In this document: positions 36,478-45,349 of the stretch, piece after piece
Numbering within the stretch: the first letter of the stretch is position 1
How the letters are laid out: every line of letters begins with the position of its first letter
NCBI RefSeq assembly: GCF_009765275.1
Contig: NZ_VOPH01000007.1
Span: 1-64,000, forward strand
DNA from: Chachezhania sediminis
Lineage (GTDB): Bacteria; Pseudomonadota; Alphaproteobacteria; Rhodobacterales; Rhodobacteraceae
Reading direction: 5' to 3'
DNA: 64,000 nt
The notes under the pieces: generated by a model
The model's database searches: none
The model's input: only the letters and a program-made list of their open reading frames with translations
What the model was told of the DNA's origin: nothing
Made by a program: the position numbers and the translations under genes

Positions 36478-37752
36478 CTAGTCGGTCGCAAGGCCCAGGT
36501 CGTGCGCCTGGCGGGCCAGATCCTCGCGCAGGTCGGGATGGGCGATGTCCACCATGGCGCGCACCCGTTCCCGCAGGGTCCGGCCGCGCAGGTCCGCCAT
36601 GCCGAATTCGGTGACGATAATCCCTGCATCCGCGCGCGACAGGCTGACGGGGCCGGACAGTGCCGGCACGATGGACGAGATCAAACCGCCCCCGCGCGTC
36701 TGCCGCGCGGCGGGCAGGGCGCAGATCGGCAGACCGCCGGGCGACATGGCGGCACCCCGTGCGAAATCCGGGCCGCCGCCGACGGCGCCGACATAGGACG
36801 ATCCCGCGACTTCGGCATTGGTTTGGCCGGTCAGATCCACCTCGATGGCAGAGTTGACCGACACGAAGGCATTCAGCCGGGCCAGGTGATCAAGCGCATG
36901 GGTATGGGACGTGGGCGCCAGCCGGATCAGGTCTGTGTCGCGGCACATCCGCAAGGTGTCGGCCGTGCCGGTGATCAGACCGGCCACGGAATAGCCTGCA
37001 TCCATGCCCTTGCGGCTGTTGTCGACGGCGCCGGCCTGGATCAGCCGGGTGAAGCCGTCGACATAAAGCCCGGTATGTATGCCAAGCGCCCGGTGCCCTT
37101 CCAGCGCATCGAGGATCGCGGCCGGGATGGCGCCAAGCCCCACTTGCAGCGTTGCCCCGTCCGGGACCTGATCGGCGATGATCCGGGCCATGGCGCGATG
37201 CTGGTCGGTCACCTCGGCCGCGGGTGGCACCGGAATCTCGACCGAACTGGGGACGACGATGTCGATGTCGGCCTCGTCGATCTGGACCAGCCCGGGGGTC
37301 GATGGCGCCCGGTCGTTCACTTCGGCGATCACCAGCCGGGCAGAACGGACCAGCGGCCACAGGTATTCGCAAGCCAGGCCGAAGCTGTAGGTTCCGTTTC
37401 TGCGCCCGGGCCCAAGTTGCAGGAACAGGACATCGATCCGCGGCGTCAGATAGCGGCCGAAATCCGAATAGTGCACCGGCAGGATATCCAGCTTGCCAGC
37501 GCCATGGAGGCTTCGCGTGCGGCCGGCCCCGCAATAGGACCGGAACCGGATGGCATCGGCATGGGACGGGTCCACCGTGTCGTTCCAGCTGACGCCGACA
37601 AAGGCCTCGACCCCGCCAAGCGCATGGCGTTGCGCCATCAACGCGCGGGTCAGCGTCAGGGGTTCGGCCGAGGCCTGTCCCCAGCAGATCGTCTCGTCCG
37701 GGAGGATCAGCCCGGAGAGGTCCAGCGCCCCGGGTTCGACGACCCGCGGCAT
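36478..37752 (-). CDS. Acetyl-CoA hydrolase/4-hydroxybutyrate CoA-transferase family protein
   Basis: A 424-residue family-I CoA-transferase-like protein. The motif VGLGAIPAAILDAL and the putative glutamate segment VSVNSAIEVDLTGQTNAE are visible, as is the C-terminal EFGMADLRGRT. It could move CoA between acetyl-CoA and a pathway acid, or hydrolyse it. The ATG shares one base with the thiolase stop (TGATG). The frame extends 66 codons upstream only as a shadow. It ends the minus-strand operon that begins at 41049. Confidence 0.87.
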   Translation of the reverse strand: MPRVVEPGALDLSGLILPDETICWGQASAEPLTLTRALMAQRHALGGVEAFVGVSWNDTVDPSHADAIRFRSYCGAGRTRSLHGAGKLDILPVHYSDFGRYLTPRIDVLFLQLGPGRRNGTYSFGLACEYLWPLVRSARLVIAEVNDRAPSTPGLVQIDEADIDIVVPSSVEIPVPPAAEVTDQHRAMARIIADQVPDGATLQVGLGAIPAAILDALEGHRALGIHTGLYVDGFTRLIQAGAVDNSRKGMDAGYSVAGLITGTADTLRMCRDTDLIRLAPTSHTHALDHLARLNAFVSVNSAIEVDLTGQTNAEVAGSSYVGAVGGGPDFARGAAMSPGGLPICALPAARQTRGGGLISSIVPALSGPVSLSRADAGIIVTEFGMADLRGRTLRERVRAMVDIAHPDLREDLARQAHDLGLATD

Positions 37753-38954
37753 CACGCGGCCTCGAAGATTGCGGCCATGCCTTGTCCGCCGCCGATGCAC
37801 ATCGTTTCCAGGCCAAAGCGCGCCTTGCGGCGGCCCATCTCGTGCAGCAGCGTCGTCATGATCCGGCTGCCGGTGGCGCCGATGGGATGGCCCAGCGAGA
37901 TCCCGGATCCGTTGACGTTCAGCCGCGGATCGTCGTGACCCATGCCCCATTCCTGCAGGACCGACAGGACCTGGCAGGCGAAAGCCTCGTTCACTTCGAT
38001 CAGGTCCATCCGGTCAAGGCTCAGCCCGGTCCGTGCCATCACCCTTGCCGTCGCCGGCACCGGGCCGATGCCCATATGCGACGGCGCGCAGCCGGCCGCG
38101 GCCCAGCCCACAAGGAAGGCCGAAGGCGTCAGGCCCAGATCGGCCAGCCGGTCTTCGGCCACGATCAGGCAGGCGGCGGCGGCATCGTTCTGCTGGCTGG
38201 CATTGCCGGCCGTGACAACGCCGTCCTTCATGATCGCGCGCAGCTTGCCCAGGCTTTCGGGCGTCGTGTCCGCGCGGATGCCTTCGTCCCCGGTCACCAT
38301 GACGTCCTCGCCGCGCCGTTGGGGCACCGATACCGGCACGACCTCCTGCGCGAAGCGCCCGTCCGACCAGGCGGCAGCGGCCTTCACGTGACTTGCGGCC
38401 GCGAAGCGGTCGCAGTCCTCGCGGCTGATGGCATAGTCGCGGGCCAGGTTTTCCGCCGTTTCCACCATGCCCGAGATCACGCCGAACCGGTCCACCGGCT
38501 GCGACCGTTCGCGGCCGCGGTCCAGCCGGTCGTGCAGCGTGCTCGACCCGGCCCGTTTGCCCCAGCGCATGTCGGTCGTGTAATGTTCGATCCGGCTCAT
38601 GCTTTCTACACCGCCGGCCAGCACCACGTCGCAGGCCCCGGTTTCGACCATCATCGCCGCAGTGGCAATGGACTGAAGCCCGCCGCCGCAGCGCCGGTCC
38701 AGCTGCATCCCAGGCACCTCGATCGGCAGGCCGGCCGACAGCGCCAGCCAGCGCCCGATGCAGGGGGTTTCGCTGTTGGCATAGGACTGGGCAAAGACCA
38801 GATCCTCGATCTGCATCGGATCGATCCCGGTCCGTTCGACCACGGCGCGCACAACCGTGGCGCCCAGATCTTCGACCGGAAGGTCCCGGAATGCGCCGCC
38901 AAATCTGCCGATCGGCGTGCGCAGGGGGGCCACGATGGCGGCGCGTCGGGTCAT
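37752..38954 (-). CDS. Acetyl-CoA acetyltransferase-type thiolase
   Basis: A 400-residue thiolase with the nucleophilic cysteine in DRRCGGGLQSI, VNEAFACQ, GHPIGATGS and the terminal CIGGGQG. It is distinct from the other two thiolases in the window. It lies between an acyl-CoA dehydrogenase (10 bases upstream) and the CoA-transferase gene (overlapping), so it probably completes a degradation cycle in this operon. Confidence 0.92.
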   Translation of the reverse strand: MTRRAAIVAPLRTPIGRFGGAFRDLPVEDLGATVVRAVVERTGIDPMQIEDLVFAQSYANSETPCIGRWLALSAGLPIEVPGMQLDRRCGGGLQSIATAAMMVETGACDVVLAGGVESMSRIEHYTTDMRWGKRAGSSTLHDRLDRGRERSQPVDRFGVISGMVETAENLARDYAISREDCDRFAAASHVKAAAAWSDGRFAQEVVPVSVPQRRGEDVMVTGDEGIRADTTPESLGKLRAIMKDGVVTAGNASQQNDAAAACLIVAEDRLADLGLTPSAFLVGWAAAGCAPSHMGIGPVPATARVMARTGLSLDRMDLIEVNEAFACQVLSVLQEWGMGHDDPRLNVNGSGISLGHPIGATGSRIMTTLLHEMGRRKARFGLETMCIGGGQGMAAIFEAA

Positions 38955-38964
38955 GGCAGGCTCC

Positions 38965-40116
38965 TTAGTAGCTGCGTGGCATGCCCAGCACGTGCTCGGC
39001 GATGAAGGACAGGATCAGGTTGGTCGAAATCGGGGCGACTTGATACAGCCTTGTTTCCCGGAACTTCCGTTCGACGTCGTATTCCTCGGCAAAACCGAAG
39101 CCGCCATGGGTCTGGATGCAGGCATTCGCCGCCTCCCACGAGGCATCGGCGGCCAGCATCTTGGCGATGTTGGCCTCGGCTCCGCAGTTTTCGCCGGCCT
39201 CGTACCTGCGAATGCCTTCACGCACCATCAGTTCGGCCGCGCGCATGGCGGCATAGGACTTGGCGATGGGGAACTGGATGCCCTGGTTCTGGCCGATGGC
39301 ACGGCCGAAGACATGGCGATCCTTGGCGTAATCGACACCGCGCTTGATGAACCACTTGGCATCGCCCACGCATTCCGACGCGATCAGCAGCCGTTCGGCA
39401 TTCATGCCGGTCAGGATGTACTTGAAACCCTTGCCTTCCTCGCCGATCAGGGCGCTGGCGGGAATCCGCATGTCCTTGATGAAGATTTCGGTCGAGTTGT
39501 GGTTCATCATCGTGCGGATCGGCCGGATTTCCAGCTGGTCCTCCGGGATGTCCCGCATGTCGACGATGAAGGTGGATATGCCGTCGGTCTTCTTCGATAC
39601 CTCGTCCTTCTTCGTGGTCCGCGCCAGCAGGATCATCAGGTCCGAATGTTCGGCCCGGCTGGTCCAGACCTTCTGGCCGTTCACGACATAGCTGTCGCCG
39701 TCCCTTGCCGCGAAGGTCCGGATCGAGGTCGTGTCGGTGCCGCTGGTCGGTTCCGTCACCCCGAAGGCCTGCAGGCGCAGGTCGCCCGAGGCGATCCCGG
39801 GCAGGTACTTCTGCTTCTGCGCGTCCGAGCCGTGGCGCAGGATCGTGCCCATGACGTAAAGCTGGGCGTGGCAGGCGGCGCCGTTGCAGCCCATTTCCTG
39901 AACGGTCTCAAGGATCGCCGCGGCCGCAGACAGGCCAAGGCCGGTGCCGCCGTACTCCTCGGGGATCAGAACGGACAGATAGCCCGCTTTGGTCAGCGCA
40001 TCCACGAATTCCGACGGATATTTCCGTTCGGCGTCCAGTGTCCGCCAGTATTCATCCGGGTAATTGGCACAAAGCTTGCGCACTTCGTCCCGGATCATGT
40101 CGTAGTCGTCGCTCAT
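38965..40116 (-). CDS. Acyl-CoA dehydrogenase
   Basis: A 383-residue acyl-CoA dehydrogenase. FAD/substrate motif AFGVTEPTSGTDTTSIRT is present, and the catalytic base is probably E241 in GMNAERLL, as in the isovaleryl-CoA dehydrogenase group. The C-terminus GGFGFAEEYDVERKFRETRL lacks the alternative terminal Glu. The start follows AGGACA. It is the second gene of the SDR-dehydrogenase-thiolase-CoA-transferase operon. Confidence 0.9.
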   Translation of the reverse strand: MSDDYDMIRDEVRKLCANYPDEYWRTLDAERKYPSEFVDALTKAGYLSVLIPEEYGGTGLGLSAAAAILETVQEMGCNGAACHAQLYVMGTILRHGSDAQKQKYLPGIASGDLRLQAFGVTEPTSGTDTTSIRTFAARDGDSYVVNGQKVWTSRAEHSDLMILLARTTKKDEVSKKTDGISTFIVDMRDIPEDQLEIRPIRTMMNHNSTEIFIKDMRIPASALIGEEGKGFKYILTGMNAERLLIASECVGDAKWFIKRGVDYAKDRHVFGRAIGQNQGIQFPIAKSYAAMRAAELMVREGIRRYEAGENCGAEANIAKMLAADASWEAANACIQTHGGFGFAEEYDVERKFRETRLYQVAPISTNLILSFIAEHVLGMPRSY

Positions 40117-40143
40117 CGGATGTCCTGTCGGCTGCGGGGGCGG

Positions 40144-41049
40144 TCAGACCGGGTCCCAAGTGAACACATGCTCGGACCGCTCCAACGGACAGAACTGCGC
40201 CGCCATCGCCGGCAGGGCGTGGTCCAGCACGCTGTCCGCCGTCCAACCGTCGCCGGAATGGACGGACCGGACCGGGCGCGGCTGGCTCATCAGCATGATC
40301 TCGTTGTTGCGGACGCAGAAGATCTGGCCGGAGGGCACGCGTGCGTCGCCCGACAGAAGCGAGATCGCAAGCGGCGCGATCTTTTCCGGGACCATTTGTT
40401 TGAACTTTTCGACGCGGGCGATCTGTTCAGGCGTGTCGGTGGGCAGCGAACTGGTCATCCGGCTCCATGCGAAGGGGGCGATGCAGTTCGATTTGACGCC
40501 GAAACGTTCCATGTCCAGCGCGATCGACTTCGACAGCGCCGCGATGCCCATCTTGGCGGCCATGTAGTTGGCCTGCCCGAAGTTGCCGATCAGGGCCGAT
40601 GTCGACGTCATGTGCACGAAGGCGCCTGATCCCTGTTCCTTGAAATGCAGGGCGGCGGCGCGACTGACATTGAAACTGCCATAGAGATGGACTTTCAGCA
40701 CGGAATCGAAGTTTTCGAAGCTCATCTTGTGGAAGAAGCCGTCGCGCAGGATGCCCGCGTTGTTGATCACGCCATCAATCCTGCCGAACGTGCCGATGGC
40801 CGTCTGAACGATGGCCTGCGCTTCGCCCGGATCGGACACGCTGTGGTTCGAAGCAATGGCCCGTCCGCCCGCGTCCTTGATCTCGCGAACGACCTTTTCT
40901 GCGGCGCCAAGGTCATCCGTTTCGCCCGACAGCGACACGCCGATGTCATTGACCACGACGGCCGCACCGGCCTGGGCGCATTCGACGGCAAGCGCCTTGC
41001 CGATGCCGCCACCGGCGCCGGTGACGATGACAACTTTATCTTTCAGCAC
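40144..41049 (-). CDS. SDR dehydrogenase, peroxisomal MFE-2/HSD17B4-like
   Basis: A 301-residue SDR. The cofactor motif VTGAGGGIGKALA, NNAG, catalytic Ser (MTSTSALIG) and YxxxK (YMAAKMG) are clear. A C-terminal extension (after about residue 230) resembles the SDR domain of multifunctional enzyme type 2, which oxidises bulky 3-hydroxyacyl-CoAs. The GTG at 41049 has AGGAGGAA at a good distance; upstream frame is not similar. It heads the minus-strand operon and has a motif copy 24 bases upstream. Confidence 0.88.
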   Translation of the reverse strand: MLKDKVVIVTGAGGGIGKALAVECAQAGAAVVVNDIGVSLSGETDDLGAAEKVVREIKDAGGRAIASNHSVSDPGEAQAIVQTAIGTFGRIDGVINNAGILRDGFFHKMSFENFDSVLKVHLYGSFNVSRAAALHFKEQGSGAFVHMTSTSALIGNFGQANYMAAKMGIAALSKSIALDMERFGVKSNCIAPFAWSRMTSSLPTDTPEQIARVEKFKQMVPEKIAPLAISLLSGDARVPSGQIFCVRNNEIMLMSQPRPVRSVHSGDGWTADSVLDHALPAMAAQFCPLERSEHVFTWDPV

Positions 41050-41072
41050 GGGATTCCTCCTTGTTCTGAGTT

Positions 41073-41096
41073 TAAATAAGACGGACGTTTGGGATA
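41073..41096. promoter_or_regulatory. Regulon motif copy G (weak)
   Basis: TAAATAAGACGGACGTTTGG keeps the flanking AAAT and a CGGAC core. It lies 24 bases upstream of the SDR start at 41049. Confidence 0.3.
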
Positions 41097-41213
41097 AGCA
41101 AGGCGCGGTTGGTCGGTTTTGCAGGCCCCCTGTCCCAGTGAGAGAGGACAGATTATTGTGAAAAATTAGGTGTTGCCCGGTCGCACCTATTGGCTTCACA
41201 GTACTTCGGCGTT

Positions 41214-41239
41214 TATAAACCGGACGTACCGCTTAAATA
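41214..41239. promoter_or_regulatory. Regulon motif copy H
   Basis: TAAACCGGACGTACCGCTTA shares AAACCGGAC and CGCTT with copy C and contains CGG-N5-CCG. It ends 33 bases before the start at 41272. Confidence 0.48.
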
Positions 41240-41271
41240 AAGCGCGAGACAGACCCGGAAGGAGGATGGCA

Positions 41272-41691
41272 GTGACATATCAGGCGGCCGGGACAGGCAC
41301 GGCAGATCGCGACGTCTGGACCTTCGCACGGTTCGAAGCCGGCCAGGACTTCGGTACGGTCGAGGTGGAAATGGATGCAGAACGCCACGCCAGTTGGGAA
41401 CGTATCTTCGGGCCGACCGGAGACCGGTTGCCCCGGGGTATGCTGGTGACTGCGATGATGGAGGCCTATATCCGCGCGATCCAGCCGCGCCCCGACGGAA
41501 ATATCCATGCCTCGCAGGAACTCGATTTCCGGGAGGGCGCTGTGGTCTGGGGCGATACCGTCGCGATCGAGGTCAACTGCGCCGGGAAGGAAGAGCGCAA
41601 CGGCCGCTTCTGGGTCCGTTTCGGCATCGTCGCCAGAACCGCCGGCCGCGTCATCATGACCGGCACGATCCGGTCCATCTGGGCAGCCTGA
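41272..41691 (+). CDS. Small MaoC-fold protein, probably non-catalytic subunit
   Basis: A 139-residue protein with hot-dog-fold flavour (LPRGMLVTAMMEAYIRA; LDFREGAVVWGDTVAIEV; FGIVARTAGRVIMTGTIR). The hydratase Asp/His motif is not seen: the corresponding place reads IFGPTGDRLPRGML. The GTG at 41272 is 6 bases after GGAAGGAGG; an ATG at 41266 is too close. It is followed 10 bases later by a second MaoC protein with the motif, so the two may form one heteromeric hydratase. Confidence 0.72.
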   Translation: MTYQAAGTGTADRDVWTFARFEAGQDFGTVEVEMDAERHASWERIFGPTGDRLPRGMLVTAMMEAYIRAIQPRPDGNIHASQELDFREGAVVWGDTVAIEVNCAGKEERNGRFWVRFGIVARTAGRVIMTGTIRSIWAA

Positions 41692-41701
41692 GGTCAGGGG
41701 C

Positions 41702-42058
41702 ATGAAACTTCGCGAACTTTCGCTGGAAACCAGTCCCGACGTTACGGCGGCCTATGCGGACCTGTCGAACGACTTCAACCCGCTGCATGTCGATGCCGTC
41801 TTCGCGGCGAAGACCCCGTTCGGGGCACCCGTGGCCCACGGTGCGATGGCGCTGGACCTGCTGTTGAACGCCATAGAAGCCACGTTCGGCACCTCTGGCC
41901 GTCAGCATCTGGACATTCGCTTTACCGCGCCCGTGAAAGTGGGCGAGCGGATCACGACCGGAGGCGTACCGGCGGGGGACGGGTGGTCGGTTTGGGTGCA
42001 CCAGGACGACGGAACCCAGGTGCTGAAAGGCACGCTGCGGCTTGGCGGTCCGGAATGA
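41702..42058 (+). CDS. MaoC-like enoyl-CoA hydratase subunit
   Basis: A 118-residue single hot-dog protein. The R-hydratase motif is present: D24 and H29 in DLSNDFNPLHVD, followed by FGAPVAHGAMALDLL. It would add water to a trans-2-enoyl-CoA. The short length suggests that it pairs with the upstream non-catalytic hot-dog protein. The next gene starts within its stop (ATGA). Confidence 0.85.
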   Translation: MKLRELSLETSPDVTAAYADLSNDFNPLHVDAVFAAKTPFGAPVAHGAMALDLLLNAIEATFGTSGRQHLDIRFTAPVKVGERITTGGVPAGDGWSVWVHQDDGTQVLKGTLRLGGPE

Positions 42059-42888
42059 CGCCCCTGACCCCGTGTGATTTCCCGCTGTTCGTCCCGGCTT
42101 CCCGGCCGGAACGGTTCGAAAAGGCGCTGACCGCAGCCCATGACGCGGTGATCTTCGACCTTGAGGATGCAGTGGCGGCCGATGCCAAGACCAGGGCGCG
42201 GGATGCCCTGGCGGATCATTTTCCGGGGATCGCCCGGCAGGGCAGGGCATGTTTCGTGCGGATCAACGCGCGTGACACGCCATGGCATAGCGACGATGTC
42301 GCCTTGTGCGCGGATCTGGATCTTGCCGGCGTCATGCTGCCCAAGGCTGAACGCGCGGATGACATGACGGCCCTGGCGGCAGCGCTTCCACCGGGCCGGA
42401 CGCTGCTGGCGCTGATCGAAACGGCGGCCGGACTGGTCCATGCGGCGGCCATAGCACGCTCTGCGGGTCGGTTGGTCTTCGGGTCGGTGGATTTCTGCGC
42501 CGATCTGGGCTGCGACCTTGATCGCCCGCTGCTGCTGAGGCCGCGGCAGGATCTGGTCATTGCCTCGCGCCTCGCCGGCCTGCCGGCGCCCGTCGACGGA
42601 GTGACCACCGCCCTGAAGGATCCGGACCTGATCCGCGATGATGCCGCGCATGCCGCCGGGTTGGGCATGGGGGGCAAGCTTCTGATCCATCCGTTTCAGA
42701 TTCCGCCCGCGCTGCAGGGCTTCGCCCCGTCGTCCGAAATGGTGGCCTGGGCCGGGCGCGTCCTGGCGGCCAGCGCCGGCGAGGCGGTGGCCGTCGACGG
42801 CATGATGATCGATGCGCCGGTCCTTGCACGTGCGCGGTCCATCCTGGCGCGGAATGCCTCTGCGACCGATCTCAAGCTGGAAGGATAG
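42055..42888 (+). CDS. HpcH/HpaI (CitE-like) aldolase/lyase
   Basis: A 277-residue TIM-barrel protein of the CitE/malyl-CoA lyase group. Visible are VIFDLEDAVAADAK, RINARDTPWH with the substrate Arg, LPKAE, LIETAAGL with a metal-binding Glu, and FGSVDFCADLGC with a metal-binding Asp. Such enzymes cleave or form beta-hydroxyacyl-CoA esters such as malyl-, citramalyl- or methylmalyl-CoA. The ATG at 42055 overlaps the MaoC stop. Substrate not determined. Confidence 0.87.
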   Translation: MTPLTPCDFPLFVPASRPERFEKALTAAHDAVIFDLEDAVAADAKTRARDALADHFPGIARQGRACFVRINARDTPWHSDDVALCADLDLAGVMLPKAERADDMTALAAALPPGRTLLALIETAAGLVHAAAIARSAGRLVFGSVDFCADLGCDLDRPLLLRPRQDLVIASRLAGLPAPVDGVTTALKDPDLIRDDAAHAAGLGMGGKLLIHPFQIPPALQGFAPSSEMVAWAGRVLAASAGEAVAVDGMMIDAPVLARARSILARNASATDLKLEG

Positions 42889-42891
42889 GAC

Positions 42892-43650
42892 ATGAGCTGC
42901 CTGATCGAAATGCTGGAGGATGACGGCATCCTCCACCTTGTTCTCAATGTTCCCGAAAAGAAGAACGCCCTGACCGATGACCTGCGCGCGGCCTTCCGCG
43001 ATGCGACTTTGCGGGCCCAGACCGACGCGGGGGTGCGGGCGATCCTGATTTCGGGCGCGGGCGGGGCGTTCTGTTCGGGCGGTGACATCGCGGCCATGAC
43101 CGGCGATCCGGAGATCGCGCAGCGGCGGATGCAGGTTCTGCATGACGTCGTGAAGCTTCTGATCGCGGGCACCAAGCCCACGGTCGCCGCCGTCGGCGGG
43201 GTGGCTTTCGGTGCCGGTTTCTCGCTGGCGCTGTGCTGCGATCAGGTCGTCGCGGATACGAGTGCACGGTTCTCGGCTTCGTTCGGCCGGGTCGGCCTGC
43301 CGCCCGATCTGGCCCTGTCCTTCACGCTGCCGCGTCGCACCGGGGATGGCATTGCCCGGCGCATGCTGCTGTCGTCGACCATTTTGGACGCTGCCGAAGC
43401 GGCTAAGGCCGGGATCGTCGACGATCTGACCCAACCCGATGACCTTCTGGACAGGGCCCGCGCCGCGGCGCGCGACTTGGCGGGCTTCGGACAGGAATCC
43501 AAGGCACATGTGAAGGCCTTGGTCACGGCGGCGGCCGGCGATCTGGATGCATTGCTGGCGCGGGAAATGTCGTCCTATCTGGCCCTGCTGAATTCGCCCG
43601 AACATGTCGCGGCCCGGACCGCCTTCATGTCCCGGAGCGGGAAAACATGA
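42892..43650 (+). CDS. Crotonase-family protein (PaaG-like active site)
   Basis: A 252-residue crotonase. Oxyanion-hole segments are FCSGGDIAAM and GVAFGAGFSLALCCD. The hydratase glutamates are missing, and an aspartate occurs in GLPPDLALSFTLPRRTG at the position of PaaG-type Asp. It starts 3 bases after the CitE-like gene and ends the small operon that began at 41272. Confidence 0.86.
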   Translation: MSCLIEMLEDDGILHLVLNVPEKKNALTDDLRAAFRDATLRAQTDAGVRAILISGAGGAFCSGGDIAAMTGDPEIAQRRMQVLHDVVKLLIAGTKPTVAAVGGVAFGAGFSLALCCDQVVADTSARFSASFGRVGLPPDLALSFTLPRRTGDGIARRMLLSSTILDAAEAAKAGIVDDLTQPDDLLDRARAAARDLAGFGQESKAHVKALVTAAAGDLDALLAREMSSYLALLNSPEHVAARTAFMSRSGKT

Positions 43651-44100
43651 GCCGGAGGTCTGTCCGTTCAGAACATGACGCGCGGCAACAAAAAACCGGG
43701 TCCGGGCCATTCAGGCGTTCAGCGGGGGCTGTCAAAGATTGAGTTCGGGCAAGGGCAGAACTCCGGTGGGATGCCGTGGCGATGTAGCGATACAGATCGT
43801 CCAAGTCGGCCTTTGCTTCAGGTGCACAGGCGCCGTCACACGTCCCCCTTGAGGTCTGCAGCGTGCCGCCATCGAACACGTCCTTGGCCGGAACGGCGCG
43901 CTCCGGGTCGGCTGCATGACGTCATAGACCGGCACGACCTTCTTGCGCAGCCAGGGTACGGCAGCCTGGTTGCGATGCTGAAGCGCATGCAGACCGACGC
44001 ATACAACGTCGCTGGCCGAGGCATGGGAGCCGGTCGCGACCTGCTGATCAATGATCAGCGCATGCTCGGGCGAGAGGCTGAAGGAGCGTTTTTCGGCGCC
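43651..44100 (-). pseudogene. Decayed ParD-ParE toxin-antitoxin relic
   Basis: Reading down the minus strand from about 44100, the fragment EKRSFSLSPEHALIIDQQVATG continues as SASDVVCVGLHALQHRNQ and LRKKVVPVYDVMQ, matching CC2985-type ParD antitoxins. No ATG is left at the expected start. The frame then shifts, and PEAKADLDDLYRYIATASHR (43769-43825) matches the ParE toxin N-terminus before similarity ends. The pair is dead. An intact, unrelated-length ParDE pair lies about 0.7 kb further on (44753-45320). Confidence 0.65.
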
Positions 44101-44444
44101 CGATAATTGAAAAAGAATGCACGCGGTTTGAATTCTTCATTCCAATTTCCTGGAACTGCGAAATCGCTCAGGGCTCCGCCCTCGCACGGTCAAAGGGGTG
44201 CTTGCATGCAAGCATACTGCGCGTGGCTCTGCTGCCGCTGTGCGCCCTGGCTAGCCCCCTCTCGCCCAGGGGCAGGCCGGCAAGGAATATCTTTCGGGCT
44301 GCCCTGTTCGGAAGGGCGCATCCCGCGTTTATGTGTCCGGCTGCACCGGCCTCTCCGGGACAAGCGTTCGGAAGCTTGCCGGCTGAAACCGGCAATCCCG
44401 TTCCAAGGCCAGCCGAGAAGCCAGCCAGAGAGCGAGGCGGCCAG
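44101..44444 (+). other. Non-coding spacer with a perfect palindrome
   Basis: This 344-base stretch holds no convincing gene. A perfect 16-base palindrome, TGCTTGCATGCAAGCA, lies at 44199-44214. I do not know its role. Confidence 0.4.
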
Positions 44445-44741
44445 ATGGCTGAGACAATCCATGACTGCTTGCACAGTCACGATGTCAGCCTGCTTGAAGA
44501 GGATCTGGACCCCCTCGAACCCATCGCTGGCGACGACGACAACATGTCCTGCGGCAGTATTGTCAGAGTTCAGGTCAGGTATGGCGACTACCACACGGAA
44601 CTCACGGACGATGGGAGCGATGAACTCAGGGATATGCCGATGTATGCCCGGGTGTCGGTCGTGGATTTGCATGGCTTTCCGGAGACCTTCGTTGACGACC
44701 CCGAGATCATCGCACGTGTCAAGGACCTGCCGCCGCGGTAG
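44445..44741 (+). CDS. Small acidic hypothetical protein
   Basis: A 98-residue, strongly acidic protein (LLEEDLDPLEPIAGDDD near residue 17). The ATG at 44445 is 7 bases after GAGG; the frame upstream is not similar to anything. I recognise no family. It lies between the ParDE relic and the intact ParDE operon, which it faces tail to tail (11 bases). Confidence 0.5.
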   Translation: MAETIHDCLHSHDVSLLEEDLDPLEPIAGDDDNMSCGSIVRVQVRYGDYHTELTDDGSDELRDMPMYARVSVVDLHGFPETFVDDPEIIARVKDLPPR

Positions 44742-44752
44742 CTACCGGGCGC

Positions 44753-45061
44753 TTACCGAAAATCTTCCCTGAACCTGTCGATCTGATGCATGCGCTCATG
44801 GAGGATCGCGACGATGCCGATATCGCCGTCGGACAGCCGGCGCCAATAGACGACGTGGTGCTCGTACCTGAAGAAGAACCCGTCGACGCCGAATTCTGCC
44901 GGGACAGGCTTCGAGGCGACGCCATGGGCCTCGATCCGTTCGAACGCCTCGAACAAGCCGGTGACATAGCGATCAGCCTGGGCTTCGCCCCATCGGTCGC
45001 GCGTATAGCGGTAGATGTCATCGAGGCGGAGCGCGGCCGCCTCCTGAACCCGGATCGCCAT
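44753..45061 (-). CDS. ParE-family toxin
   Basis: A 102-residue RelE/ParE-superfamily protein: AALRLDDIYRYTRDRWGEAQAD at residues 9-30 and FFFRYEHHVVYWRR further on are typical ParE segments. ParE toxins poison DNA gyrase. It starts 4 bases after the antitoxin stop, the usual antitoxin-first order. Full-length by comparison with the family. Confidence 0.85.
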   Translation of the reverse strand: MAIRVQEAAALRLDDIYRYTRDRWGEAQADRYVTGLFEAFERIEAHGVASKPVPAEFGVDGFFFRYEHHVVYWRRLSDGDIGIVAILHERMHQIDRFREDFR

Positions 45062-45065
45062 CCGG

Positions 45066-45320
45066 TCAGGCGCGGTTGCGGGCGATAATCTCGGCCGCCG
45101 TCAGCGGCTTGTAGCTGGTTTCGGGCGCGGCGAAAGCGCGGGTCAGCTCGGCCTTCAGCCGATCGAACGCCTCCTGCTCGGCCCGCTCCTTGTCCCGCCG
45201 GATCAGGTCGCGCACGTATTCGCTGATGTTCTCGTAAGAGCCGTTCTCGCCGACGTTGGCCGCCACGAAATCGCTGAGCGCACCGCTGAGGCGGACGGTC
45301 ATGGTTGTGGTGCGGGACAT
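45066..45320 (-). CDS. ParD-family antitoxin
   Basis: An 84-residue antitoxin with an N-terminal ribbon-helix-helix DNA-binding segment (TMTVRLSGALSDFVAANVGE, then YENISEYVRDLIRRDKER) and a charged C-terminal toxin-binding tail. It would repress its own promoter (45350-45377) and neutralise the ParE protein encoded next. Confidence 0.85.
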   Translation of the reverse strand: MSRTTTMTVRLSGALSDFVAANVGENGSYENISEYVRDLIRRDKERAEQEAFDRLKAELTRAFAAPETSYKPLTAAEIIARNRA

Positions 45321-45349
45321 GGCAGGATCCTCGTGCGTGACGTGTATTC

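Noticed and set aside
43651-45320. CRISPR array or tandem repeats in the relic region
   Set aside because: I see no regularly spaced repeat; the similarity is to toxin-antitoxin proteins.
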